A DNA stretch of 24,193 bases from Actinomycetales bacterium Ga0077552 (GCA_001464255.1 LNFD01000357.1:1-24193); one strand, 5' to 3'. Shown: positions 8,583-16,796, numbered from the stretch's first letter. Made by a program: numbers and translations. Notes: a model not told the origin generated them from the letters alone.

Positions 8583-10493
8583 CTACGCGCCCGAGACGAC
8601 GCTCAGCACCGCGATCGCGGCCGCCGCCGACCAGGCCTGGGGGCGACAGGATGCCGGGTAGGGCACGGGGCGGGCCGTGCTGCTGGCGGGGTCGCCCGAG
8701 TGCAGCTCGGGCATCCGGAACCCAAACGATTCGGCGGCGCGCAGGAGGCCCTCGGCGAGCGCGGCCGCGACCGCGTGGTGGCCGTCGCGGGCGAGACCCG
8801 TGATGGCGATGGCGGTGTCGTGGGTCCAGACCGAGCCGCCGTGGTAGCTGAGCGGCCAGTAGCCGACCGAGTCGGTCGACATCGTGCGCAGGCCGTAACC
8901 CGAGTCGAGCTCGGGCGAGGCGAGGCGGGCGGCGACGAGGGCCGACTGCTCCGCGTCGAGCAGGCCCGTGCCGAGCAGGTGGCCGAGGTTGCTCGTCACG
9001 GTGTCGACGGGGCGCTTGTGCACGTCGAGGGCGATGGCGGGGTAGGGGCCGAGGGTGCCCGTCGCGGCGGGGTCGGTGATCCAGAACCGCTCGTGGAAGG
9101 CCGTGCGCAGGCGCTCGGCCCAGGCTCGCCACTCGTCGCCGCCCGGGCGGTCGAAGGCGTCGAGCAGGGCGGCGCCGCCGATCGCGGCCTCGAAGGCGTA
9201 GGCCTGCACCTCGCACAGCGCGATGGGGCCCTCGGCGAGCGCGCCGTCGCGCCACTGCACGCTGTCGCCCGAGTCCTTCCAGCCCTGGTTGGCGAGGCCG
9301 TGGCCGCTCTCGTCGATGTACTCGAGCAGGCCGTCGCCGTCGGCGTCGCCCGAGTCGCGCATCCAGGCGAGGGCGGCCTCGAGGTGCGGCAGCAGCGCGC
9401 GCACCTCGTCGTCGGGCAGGCCCGCGCGCCAGGCGTCGTGCAGCACGCACACCCACAGCGGGGTCGCGTCGACCGTGCCGTAGTAGAGCGGTGGCAGCGT
9501 GACGTCGTCGTCGATGACGAGCGACTGGCGGCGCAGCTCGTGCATGATCTTGCCCGGCTGAGCGGCGGTCGCGGGGTCGTGGCCCGTGCCCTGCAGCCGC
9601 GCGAGCACGCGCAGGGTGTCGCCCGCCAGGCGCGTGCCGAGCGGCAGCATCATGCGGGCCGCCCAGAGCGAGTCGCGACCGAAGAGCGTGAAGAACCAGG
9701 GCGCGCCGGCGGCGATGAACTGCTGATCAGGATGCCCGGCCGCCGTCAACCGCAGCGCGTCGAGGTCGCCCAGCGCGCGTTCGACCCAGCGGGCGAGGCG
9801 CGGGTCGACCGTGCTCAGGTCGAAGCCGCTCGCGGCGGCATCGCTCCACGGCGCGGGGCCGCTCGCGCCGCGCACGGCGCTGATCGCGTCGACGGCGTCG
9901 AGCCGCCACCCGACGCTCACCGAGCCGCGCGGCGGCACGACGACCTCGGCGCTCAGCAGCAGGCCGCCCGGGCGCTCGGTGATGCGCAGTCCCGCGGGAG
10001 TGAGGGTCGCGGTCACGTGCTCGCCCGACCAGCGAGCCGTGCCGCCGTCGACCTGCACGGCGATGTCGGGCGCGGGCGGCAGGCCCTGCTTGAGGGCGTC
10101 GATGGGCGTGGCGTCGAGGTCGAGCTCGATCTCGACGGTCGTGGTGATCGACTGATCGTGCCGGGTCGTGAGCGTGAGGGTGTCGGCGCAGCCCTCGATC
10201 GTGACCGCCCGGTCGATGCGCAGGCGCACGCCGGGGTCGGGGGTCGGGTCGTCGAGGTGCCGCAGCAGCGAGTCGATCGTCACCCGGTCGGCCGTGCGCC
10301 CGCTCGACACGAGATGCTCGGGTGCGAGCCCGCCGACGCGCAGCCGCAGGCCCCGCACGACGCGCACGTCGGAGTGCGCGACGCCGTGGATCGGTGCGGC
10401 GCCGATCGTTCCGTCGGCGGCCGACCACACCTGGGTGGGCGCGCGCAGCACGACGAGCTCGTCGTGCAGGAGGGGTTGCAGGGGGTGGGTCAC
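8583..10493 (-). CDS. Glycogen-debranching-enzyme-like glycosidase (amylo-alpha-1,6-glucosidase type)
   Basis: A 636-residue protein with an N-terminal beta-rich domain (about 1-260) of the kind called glycogen-debranching N-terminal domain. The C-terminal (alpha/alpha)6-barrel (about 275-630) shows FFTLFGRDSLWAARMMLP, GWKDSGDSVQWRDG and EVQAYAFEAA, as in amylo-alpha-1,6-glucosidase-like enzymes. The Asp/Glu residues in these segments are the likely acid/base pair. There is no signal peptide, so it acts inside the cell. The GTG start overlaps the stop of the lactonase gene by two bases (GTGA), making it the last gene of the minus-strand sugar operon. Given that context, the substrate is more likely an imported oligosaccharide or glycoside than glycogen. 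Fold assignment is firm, substrate unknown. Confidence 0.82.
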   Translation of the reverse strand: MTHPLQPLLHDELVVLRAPTQVWSAADGTIGAAPIHGVAHSDVRVVRGLRLRVGGLAPEHLVSSGRTADRVTIDSLLRHLDDPTPDPGVRLRIDRAVTIEGCADTLTLTTRHDQSITTTVEIELDLDATPIDALKQGLPPAPDIAVQVDGGTARWSGEHVTATLTPAGLRITERPGGLLLSAEVVVPPRGSVSVGWRLDAVDAISAVRGASGPAPWSDAAASGFDLSTVDPRLARWVERALGDLDALRLTAAGHPDQQFIAAGAPWFFTLFGRDSLWAARMMLPLGTRLAGDTLRVLARLQGTGHDPATAAQPGKIMHELRRQSLVIDDDVTLPPLYYGTVDATPLWVCVLHDAWRAGLPDDEVRALLPHLEAALAWMRDSGDADGDGLLEYIDESGHGLANQGWKDSGDSVQWRDGALAEGPIALCEVQAYAFEAAIGGAALLDAFDRPGGDEWRAWAERLRTAFHERFWITDPAATGTLGPYPAIALDVHKRPVDTVTSNLGHLLGTGLLDAEQSALVAARLASPELDSGYGLRTMSTDSVGYWPLSYHGGSVWTHDTAIAITGLARDGHHAVAAALAEGLLRAAESFGFRMPELHSGDPASSTARPVPYPASCRPQAWSAAAAIAVLSVVSGA

Positions 10494-11337
10494 GACAGCT
10501 CCAGGATGACGATGCGGCCGGTGTCGACGCGCATCGCGAGGTCTTCGTCGAGGCTCGCCATCGCGACGGCGATGCGACCCGAGTCGCCCAGCACGGCGCA
10601 GTCGTAGACCCCGAGCGGGCCGGCTCCGGGGCCGGCGGCGATCGGCGCGGCGCGGTAGACGATCGTGGGCTCGGCATCCGGACCCGCCTCGCCCTAGCGC
10701 GCCCGCGAAGGCGAGCGCGACGTAGACGGTGCCGTCGGGCGCGATCGACAGCCCGTCGGGTCCGCTGCCCGTGACGAACCGTGCACGCGGTGTGACCTCG
10801 TTGTCATGTGACATCAGCGACACACGATCGGCGAAGGTCTCGGCGACCAGCAGGGCGCCGGTCGCGTCGCGCTCGCATCCGTTAGGGAAGACGAAGACGG
10901 ATGCCGTGGTCGAGACAGCGCCGACGGCCGCCACGCGCACGAGGGGCGAGGGAACCGGCTCGTCGTGCTCGGGGTCGAAGCCGTAGCCGCCGACCCACGC
11001 GGTGCCGTCGGGGTCGACGTGCATGTCGTTCGCGGAATGCGTCATGACCGAGGCGAGGTCGGCGTGCACGGAAACGGCTCCGATAGCGCGCCCGGTCGCA
11101 TCGACGGGCAGCCGCAGCACCCGCCGCTCCTCGCAATCGACGACCAGCAGGTCGCCCGGGCGGTCGGGGACGTCGGGCAACCACCCGAGCCCGCCGGGCA
11201 CGGTCGGCCCGCCCCCGGCCGCGTCGAGAACCACGGTCGGCTCCGACCCCGGCACCCACCGCATGACGCGCGCTGAACCACAGCGCGCCGTCGCGCCAGC
11301 GCAGCGCTTCGGGGAAGCCGAGGCCGTCGAGCATCAT
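10490..11337 (-). pseudogene. SMP-30/gluconolactonase-family lactonase, two frameshifts as written
   Basis: Members hydrolyse sugar lactones to aldonates. The reading begins MLDGLGFPEALRWRDGALWFS (start ATG 11337 or 11334; GTG 11340 also possible). It shifts frame near 11268-11288 to continue RVMRWVPGSEPTVVLDAAGGG, and shifts again near 10690-10715 to finish DAEPTIVYRAAPIAAGPG...RIVILELS. With both shifts corrected it is about 281 residues, the normal size. Beta-propeller features remain, such as NDMHVDPDGTAWVGGYG, FPNGCERDATGALLVAET and PDGLSIAPDGTVYVALAFAG. The first shift removes the Asp usually found in LWFSD. Both shifts go in the same direction (one extra base or two missing) and lie at inverted repeats. 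It follows the dehydrogenase gene by five bases and overlaps the glycosidase. Either a recent pseudogene or a sequence error. Confidence 0.8.
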
Positions 11338-11342
11338 CACGG

Positions 11343-12080
11343 TCAGAACGTCATGGTGAGACCGCCGTCGACGGTCAGCACCTGCCCGGTCGTGTACGTG
11401 TTCTCGCGGGAGGAGAGGAAGTCGACGGCCGGCGCGACCTCGGCGGGCAGCGCGGCCCGGCCGAGGGGCAGCTTGCCGCTCACCACATACTGCTGCCGGA
11501 ATGCGTCGGCGTCGGTCTCGTCGGTGCCGTCGGGCAGCAGGCTCATGCGCGTGCGCACGAAGCCCGGCGCGACCGCGTTGGCGAGCACGCCGTGCTCGGC
11601 GAGGTCGAGCGCGACCGAGCGCGTCGCCGCCTCGAGCCCCGCCTTCGACACGTCGTAGGCCAGGCAGCCGGGCTGCGCCTGCCGCGCGTGCACGCTCGTG
11701 ATCGTGACGATGCGGCCGAACCCCTGGGCCACCATGCCGGGCGTGAGCAGGCGCATGAGGTCGAGCGGAGCATCCAGGTTCACCGCCCACACCGCCCGCC
11801 AGTCGTCGAAGCCGCTGTCGTGGATGGATCCCTGCCGGAAGATGCCGGCGACCGTCACGAGCACGTCGACCCCGCCCAGCCGCTCGGCCGCGATCGCAGC
11901 GCCGCGCGCGCGGGCCTCGGGGTCGGCGAGGTCGGTGATCACGACATCCGGCCCGTCTTCGCGGTCGAGGCCGATCACACGGTCGCCGCGCGCCCGCAGC
12001 CGGTCGGCGATCGCCGCGCCGATGCCGTTCGCGGCGCCCGTCACGATCGTGCGCAGGGCGGGGTGAGCTGGTGCGGTCAT
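11343..12080 (-). CDS. Short-chain dehydrogenase/reductase (SDR)
   Basis: A 245-residue classical SDR, cytoplasmic and NAD(P)-dependent. It shows the cofactor motif TGAANGIG (14-21) and the catalytic Ser129, Tyr142 and Lys146 in ITSVHARQAQPGCLAYDVSKAG. It ends in PGFVRTRM and the usual TGQVLTVDGG motif. The common NNAG is replaced by VTVAG. Asp39, at the end of strand beta-2, favours NAD over NADP. The ATG overlaps the stop of the epimerase-like gene (ATGA), with GGAGG four bases before it. Next to a lactonase and a sugar-acid dehydratase, the likely jobs are oxidation of an aldose to its lactone or of a later keto-acid intermediate. The exact substrate cannot be read from sequence. Confidence 0.93.
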   Translation of the reverse strand: MTAPAHPALRTIVTGAANGIGAAIADRLRARGDRVIGLDREDGPDVVITDLADPEARARGAAIAAERLGGVDVLVTVAGIFRQGSIHDSGFDDWRAVWAVNLDAPLDLMRLLTPGMVAQGFGRIVTITSVHARQAQPGCLAYDVSKAGLEAATRSVALDLAEHGVLANAVAPGFVRTRMSLLPDGTDETDADAFRQQYVVSGKLPLGRAALPAEVAPAVDFLSSRENTYTTGQVLTVDGGLTMTF

Positions 12081-13018
12081 GGTGCCTCCGTCGAGGGGGA
12101 GTGGTCGGTCGTGGTTCCGGATGCCCACCGCACGCCGAGCGCGGCCCCCCACTCGACCGAGCCGCCGGGCGGCAGCCGAACGAGCTCGGCGTCGAGCGCG
12201 GTGCCCGCGCCGTGCGGGGTCGAGGTGGGTTCGATGCCGAGCGCGACGACCTGCCCGTTCCAGGGCGGCTCGGTCGAGACGCCGAGCTCCTCCCACAGCA
12301 GCGCGTGGGGCAGGGCCGCGCCCTGCCACTCGACGGTCACCGCGACGTGCGCGCCGCGCGCCCCGGTGCGCTGCGGCTGCACGGCCGCGAGGCCGGTGAC
12401 GCGTGCGGGGGTCGCCGCGTCGACGCTGGTCCAGCGATCGGTGGGGTCGCCCGGCCAGGCCCGCAGGGCTCCCTCGGGCAGGCCCGCGTAGTCGAGCGGC
12501 CGCAGCAGCGTGCCATCGGGCACCTCGAGCTCGAGCGGCCCCGCGAGCACGTCGCCGCCGATGATGAGGTGCTCGGCGATGACGAGCACGCGCACCTCGG
12601 GCCCGGCGTTGTGCACGCGCGTCGCGACGGCCGCGCCGTCGTCGGTGAGGCGCCAGACGCGCTCGGCGCTCAGCCCGTCGCGGTCGGCCCAGCCGAGCGC
12701 GACCGAGTCGGCGGCGCGGGCCACCTCGAGCCAGGGCGCCTGCGAGGCCGCGCCGTGGAAGCCCTCGGGCACCGCGGCGGCGGGGTTCGGCTGGCCCGCG
12801 GTCGGGAAGCACAGCTGCCAGCCGCCGCGCCACCGCCCGACCCAGGTCGGCTCGTCGCCCGCCGGGCGGGCCGCGGGCTCCACGGTCGCCGCCCAGGGCG
12901 TCGTCGCGAGCACGGGCCGGCCGTGCACGAGCAGGTCGAGCAGCACGCCGCCCTCATCGGGCAGCACCCGCGCGCTGATGCCGCCGCGCTCGAGGTGCAC
13001 CGCGGGCTGCGCGGTCAT
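12077..13018 (-). CDS. Aldose-1-epimerase-like (galactose mutarotase fold) protein
   Basis: A 313-residue beta-sandwich protein of the galactose-mutarotase superfamily. The pattern GGVLLDLLVHGRPVL, WQLCFPTAGQPN, HGAASQAPW and AEHLIIGGD matches these proteins, with His in the HG motif and Glu in NGQVVALGIEPTS as likely catalytic pair. Mutarotases interconvert the alpha and beta anomers of free aldoses so that dehydrogenases or kinases can use them. The ATG has GGAGG seven bases upstream. It lies 18 bases after the GntR regulator and overlaps the SDR gene, so it belongs to the same operon. No signal peptide. The family is a large one and the specific sugar is not evident. Confidence 0.82.
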   Translation of the reverse strand: MTAQPAVHLERGGISARVLPDEGGVLLDLLVHGRPVLATTPWAATVEPAARPAGDEPTWVGRWRGGWQLCFPTAGQPNPAAAVPEGFHGAASQAPWLEVARAADSVALGWADRDGLSAERVWRLTDDGAAVATRVHNAGPEVRVLVIAEHLIIGGDVLAGPLELEVPDGTLLRPLDYAGLPEGALRAWPGDPTDRWTSVDAATPARVTGLAAVQPQRTGARGAHVAVTVEWQGAALPHALLWEELGVSTEPPWNGQVVALGIEPTSTPHGAGTALDAELVRLPPGGSVEWGAALGVRWASGTTTDHSPSTEAP

Positions 13019-13036
13019 CCCGAGGCCTCCGAGCGG

Positions 13037-13804
13037 TCAGGCAGCGCCCGCGCCATCGCGCTGCTCGCTGAGGGCCTTGATGAGCGCGTTCTTGCCGTCG
13101 AGCACGACGTGCAGCATCGCCTCGGCCGCCCGCTCGCCGTTGCCGCCGTTGATGGCGCGGAAGACGGCGGCGTGGGTCTCGGCGTCCTCCTGGAAGACCT
13201 CGTCGTCGGCCGCGGTCGCCTGCTGCACCGTGAAGGAGGCGTACATGAAGTCGGCCACGACGCTGCCGAACTGGCGCAGCAGCACGTTGTGCGAGGCGGC
13301 GTAGACCGCGAGGTGGAACTCGACGTCGGCGTGCGCGTAGCCCTCGCGGTCGGTCGCATTGGCGACCATCGCGGCGAGCGCGTCGTCCATGCGCCGCAGG
13401 TCGTCCATGGATGCCCGGCCCGCGGCGAGGCGCGCCGCCGCCGGCTCCATGATCTGCCGCACCTCGACGAGGTTGCGCATGATCTCGTCGCCGTGCCCGA
13501 CCTCGGTGTGCCAGCGCAGGATGTCGCTGTCGAAGACGTTCCAGTTCTCGGGCTGGCGCACGCGCGTGCCGATCTTCTGCCGGATGTCGACGAGGCCCTT
13601 CGCGGCGAGCACGCGCATGCCCTCGCGCACCGAGGTGCGCGAGACCCCGAACTGCTCGGTGAGCTCGGCCTCTTTCGGCAGCAAGTCGCCCGGCGCGTAC
13701 TGGCCGCCGATGATCTGGCGGCCGACGCCGTCGATAACGCGGCCCTGCAGCCCGCGCATCGAGTAGCCCGCACCGCGATCGACCTCAGCGACGATCTCTG
13801 CCAC
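13037..13804 (-). CDS. GntR-family regulator, FadR/FCD subfamily
   Basis: A 255-residue regulator with an N-terminal winged helix-turn-helix (about 20-85, PKEAELTEQFGVSRTSVREGMRVLAAKGLV) and a C-terminal all-helical FCD domain (about 105-235). DVEFHLAVY supplies the Asp/His metal ligands of the effector pocket. FCD regulators mostly bind sugar acids or other carboxylates and repress catabolic operons. The GTG start at 13804 is set by a perfect AAGGAGG seven bases upstream (13812-13818). It sits inside the operon between the dehydratase and the mutarotase-like gene, so its own expression follows the operon. It is the best candidate to bind the three TATGATGTAA elements in this window; effector is probably an aldonate or 2-keto-3-deoxy acid by family precedent. 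Confidence 0.93.
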   Translation of the reverse strand: MAEIVAEVDRGAGYSMRGLQGRVIDGVGRQIIGGQYAPGDLLPKEAELTEQFGVSRTSVREGMRVLAAKGLVDIRQKIGTRVRQPENWNVFDSDILRWHTEVGHGDEIMRNLVEVRQIMEPAAARLAAGRASMDDLRRMDDALAAMVANATDREGYAHADVEFHLAVYAASHNVLLRQFGSVVADFMYASFTVQQATAADDEVFQEDAETHAAVFRAINGGNGERAAEAMLHVVLDGKNALIKALSEQRDGAGAA

Positions 13805-13822
13805 GTGCCTGCCTCCTTGCGC

Positions 13823-15014
13823 CTAGACGACGTGCCCTACTGTATGCGGCACCTCGGGGCTCGTGTACACGCGCTCGTGATCGATCGAGATCTCGACATG
13901 CCGCAGGTACGGCGCGAGGCCCTCGAGGTCGACCTCGATGCCGAGGCCGGGGGCATCCGGGGCCCGAACCTCGCCGTTGGCGTCGAGCGTGATGTGGTTG
14001 CTCGAGATCGCGAGCGCGACCGCCTTCGGCTCGACCGGGTACTCGCAGATGCGGTGCTCGGCGAGGCCCGCGAAGGGCTGCATCGAGGCCGAGAGCGCGA
14101 GGTGCGAGGTGAAGGTGTGGTTGACGTAGGTCGTGCCGTGCCGCACGGCGTGATCGGCGACAGCCTTCGCCGGGCCGATGCCGCCGATGCGCGCCGAGTC
14201 GACCTGGATGAAGCGCACGCCGCCGTAGTCGATGAGGTTGGTGGCCATGTGCACGGTGTGGGCGCCCTCGCCCCCGGCGATGCCGACGGTGCGGGCGCGC
14301 GAGGCGAGCGCCGCGTGCGCGACGAAGGCGTGTGGCACGAAGGGCTCTTCGAGCCACGTCGCGCGCGCCGCCTCGAGCGCCTCGAGGCGCGCGATGGCGG
14401 CGTCGACGTCGTCGCCCCAGATCTGGCCCGCGTCGATGAGCAGCTGGGCGTCGTCGCCGAGGCCCTCGCGCGCGGCGGCCGGCGTCGGCCGCGGCCGTGC
14501 CGGTGCCGTAGCTGCCCCACCCGAACTTCACGGCGCGGAAGCCGTTGGCGCGCGCGAGCCGCGCGCGGTCGAGGGTCTCTTGCGGGGTGTCGCCCATGAG
14601 CATCGAGGCGTAGGGCAGCTTGGCGTGGTTCTCGGCGTAGCCGAGCAGCTGCCAGACCGGCACGCCCCGCACCTTGCCGAGCAGATCCCACAGCGCGATC
14701 TCGATGCCCGACCAGGTGTGGCCGGCCTGCAGGAGGTCCATGCTGTTGCGCCCGACGAGGCGCGCGAGGCGGTGGATGTCGTCGGGGCCGTCGACCGTCG
14801 CCCCGATGACGGATGCCGCGACGGGCTGGCAGACCCCGTGCGAGCGCGGGGTCACGAAGGCGGCGATCGAGGTGAGGGGCGAGGCTTCGCACTCGCCCCA
14901 GCCGATGTGGCCGTCGGCGGTGACGCGCACGAGCAGGGCATCCTGGCTGCCATCGGCCTCGAGGGTGATCTCGGGCATCGCCGCGTAGAAGAAATCGACG
15001 GAATCGATGATCAT
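13823..15014 (-). pseudogene. Enolase-superfamily (mandelate racemase type) sugar-acid dehydratase, one frameshift as written
   Basis: Members remove water from aldonates to give 2-keto-3-deoxy acids. From ATG 15014 the frame reads MIIDSVDFFYAAMPEITLEADG and runs through the capping domain to RAVKFGWGSYGTGTAAADA. It breaks near 14475-14492, and the protein goes on one base out of phase with AAREGLGDDAQLLIDAGQIWGDD to the stop at 13823. About 397 residues in total, normal for the family. Metal ligands are visible after the break: Asp in LLIDAG, Glu in WLEEPF, Glu in AGGEGAH. The conserved His is in YVNHTFTSH, and the Lys region VKFGWG precedes the break. First gene of the operon, with GAAGGCGG about 13 bases before the ATG. 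The break lies in a perfect 7-bp hairpin, so error is possible. I cannot name the substrate. Confidence 0.85.
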
Positions 15015-15107
15015 GTGCCGTGTGCCGCCTTCGCGATGGTGAACGGGGTGCGTGCTCCCCGCGCGGGGGATCGGGCTCTCACCCGTCATCGCCACCGCGC
15101 GATGCAT

Positions 15108-15125
15108 CGTTACATCATACGTTAC
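15108..15125 (-). promoter_or_regulatory. TATGATGTAA element, copy 1 (dehydratase operon)
   Basis: On the minus strand GTAACGTATGATGTAACG; the core GTATGATGTAA (15120 to 15110) is identical to the cores at 15189-15199 and 20497-20507. It contains TATGAT, a near-perfect -10 hexamer, 100 bases before the dehydratase ATG, giving a leader of about 90 bases. A GTTAC direct repeat (15109-15113 and 15121-15125) flanks the core. Best read as an operator overlapping a promoter. Confidence 0.7.
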
Positions 15126-15186
15126 ACCCGCACTTCGGCATCGGGGCGGTAACAATTGCATATCCAGTCTTGCGCGCCCGGTGCCT

Positions 15187-15199
15187 AGGTATGATGTAA
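15187..15199 (+). promoter_or_regulatory. TATGATGTAA element, copy 2 (sugar ABC importer)
   Basis: AGGTATGATGTAA, identical over 14 bases (with the preceding T) to copy 3 at 20494-20507. TATGAT at 15190-15195 can act as the -10 of the ABC operon, with transcription starting near 15202. TTGCGC at 15170-15175 is a -35 candidate but leaves only 14 bases of spacing, so the promoter may need help or the motif may serve mainly as an operator. It is 67 bases from copy 1, between divergent units. Confidence 0.7.
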
Positions 15200-15464
15200 T
15201 GACTGCACCAACGCGGCTTCGTGCCGCGGTGCGAAGAAACGGGACGATGATGTCGCAGATGATCCAGAGCCCTCCGGCCCCCGCCGGTGCCGTCGCTCGC
15301 TTGCACGACTCCCGGTCGCACACCCTTCGCCCTTCGGCGGGCCTCCCTGCCCGCCCGAAGCTCGCCGCAGCACCGACGGCCCGGCGACGTGCCGCCGCGC
15401 TGCGCGCGATTCCCGAACCGACCGGGGCCACCCGGTCGTGTGCTCCGATAGGAAGGACACAGCA
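15200..15464 (+). other. Long structured 5' leader of the sugar ABC operon
   Basis: About 265 bases between the putative -10 and the binding-protein ATG contain no recognised gene. Three inverted repeats stand out: CGCGGC/GCCGCG (15212-15228), an 11-bp stem with one bulged C (15332-15342 with 15349-15360), and a perfect GACCGGG/CCCGGTC (15420-15437) ending 13 bases before the Shine-Dalgarno. An open frame from ATG 15247 runs to a TGA at 15466-15468 that overlaps the next ATG, so a translated leader peptide is possible. I recognise no known riboswitch class. Rest of the spacer 15015-15107 shows nothing further. Confidence 0.45.
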
Positions 15465-16796
15465 ATGAAGACACGAAAGGTAGCGGCAATCGTCGCGACC
15501 GTCGGCCTCGTGGCAGGTCTCGCCGCGTGCGCGCCGACCGACCCCGCTGCCGAAGGCGACCAGACGCTCCTCGTCTGGGACACCGGCATCCTCGGCCGCA
15601 CCCTCGAGAACGGCGACCCCGACCTCGAGAACTCGTTCATCGACAAGATGGCGGTCGCGTTCGAAGAGGCGAACCCGGGCGTCGACATCGAGGTCGTGCA
15701 GCAGGGTGGCGACATCACCTCGGCCGCGGCCCAGTTCCAGGCCGCCGCGATCGCCGGTGACGGCCCCGACATCCGCATCCAGTACGCGGGCGGCCCGACC
15801 ATCTCGTTCGGCGACTTCTTCACCGACCTCGACGAGCTCATCGCTCCGGAGGTTCTCGACAACCTCGCGGGCGTCAACGTCAACCGCGAGGGCTACAGCC
15901 CCGACGGCCGCCTGCTCGGCATGCCGTACGGCGCCGGCAACCTCTTCACGGTGTTCCAGAACCACGCCGTGCTCGAAGAGGCCGGCCTCGACCCGTCCGA
16001 CCCCCCGACCACGTGGGAGGAGTTCCTCGAGAACGGCCAGCAGGTCGTCGACAACACCGACAAGAACGGCATGTGGGTCGCGAACCTCGAGGGCTACGTG
16101 GGTGCCTGGATGATCTCGGCGCTCGTCGGCGGTCAGCTCGGCGAGTCGGTCTTCACGCAGATGTACGCCGGTGACATCCCGGTCGACGACCCCGCCATGG
16201 TGCGCGCCTACGAGGCGTTCGCCGAGTGGGGTGCGAGCGGGCTCACCAACCCCGACGCCGGCCAGGTGTCGAACGGCGAGTCGACGGCGGGCTTCGTCAA
16301 CGGCAGCAGCGCCTACTACCTCGTGGGCAGCTGGGAGAACAACAACATGCTCGACGCCTTCGGCGAAGACGGTGTGAGTTCGTTCTTCATCCCGACGCTC
16401 GAGGGCTCCGACTTCCCGGCCATGGGTGCGGGCGGCCCCGAGATCGCGATCTCGATCTCCGAGTCGAGCGAGAACAAGGAGCTCGCGGCTGAGTTCCTCA
16501 CCTTCCTCGCCCAGGCGGAGAACCAAGACGTGTTCGTCGAGCTCTACCAGACGCAGGGCTCGAACCACGTCGACGGCGACCCGTCGAAGATCGAGAACCC
16601 GCTGCTGCGTCAGCAATTCGAGCAGCTCGCCGCGGCGACCGACGGCGTCACCTTCGCCTTCGACTCGGTCATGCCGCAGGCGACGATCGACCTCTTCTAC
16701 CGCGTGAACGCCGGTGTCTTCATCGGCAGCATCACGCCGGAGGACGCGGTCGCTCAGCTCAAGGCGTCGTACGAAGCCGAGATCGCGAACCAGTGA
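15465..16796 (+). CDS. Sugar ABC transporter substrate-binding lipoprotein
   Basis: Extracellular receptor of a carbohydrate importer (family 1 solute-binding, MalE/UgpB-like). The ATG at 15465 is preceded by GGAAGGA with seven bases of spacing, which favours it over an in-frame GTG at 15438. The 443-residue product has a lipoprotein signal with lipobox LAAC, Cys22. The mature region includes QTLLVWDT, a QFQAAAIAGDGPDI segment, a GMPYGAGNLF hinge segment and Trp/Tyr-rich ligand positions (YYLVGSWENNN). The stop overlaps the first permease start (GTGA). Size and fold indicate oligosaccharides or glycosides rather than monosaccharides. Neighbouring alpha-galactosidase and alpha-mannosidase hint at alpha-linked galactosyl or mannosyl sugars. 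Confidence 0.93.
   Translation: MKTRKVAAIVATVGLVAGLAACAPTDPAAEGDQTLLVWDTGILGRTLENGDPDLENSFIDKMAVAFEEANPGVDIEVVQQGGDITSAAAQFQAAAIAGDGPDIRIQYAGGPTISFGDFFTDLDELIAPEVLDNLAGVNVNREGYSPDGRLLGMPYGAGNLFTVFQNHAVLEEAGLDPSDPPTTWEEFLENGQQVVDNTDKNGMWVANLEGYVGAWMISALVGGQLGESVFTQMYAGDIPVDDPAMVRAYEAFAEWGASGLTNPDAGQVSNGESTAGFVNGSSAYYLVGSWENNNMLDAFGEDGVSSFFIPTLEGSDFPAMGAGGPEIAISISESSENKELAAEFLTFLAQAENQDVFVELYQTQGSNHVDGDPSKIENPLLRQQFEQLAAATDGVTFAFDSVMPQATIDLFYRVNAGVFIGSITPEDAVAQLKASYEAEIANQ

Noticed and set aside
8583..11264. A single 893-residue lactonase-glycosidase fusion protein
   Set aside because: The true lactonase C-terminus is encoded in another frame up to a stop that overlaps a well-placed GTG for the glycosidase; the joined stretch is Arg-rich nonsense.
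14416..14426. A further CCCAGATCTGG, resembling the palindromic units at 8464-8526
   Set aside because: It lies in the dehydratase coding region and is explained by the codons for Gln-Ile-Trp in the conserved AGQIWG segment; the CAAAA tail is absent.
15420..15437. GACCGGG/CCCGGTC hairpin as an intrinsic terminator
   Set aside because: No T-run follows and the next element is the ribosome binding site of the receptor gene, so it is more likely a leader structure.
15438..15464. Upstream GTG start for the sugar-binding lipoprotein
   Set aside because: It would add nine charged residues before the signal peptide and include the Shine-Dalgarno GGAAGGA; the ATG at 15465 has ideal spacing.
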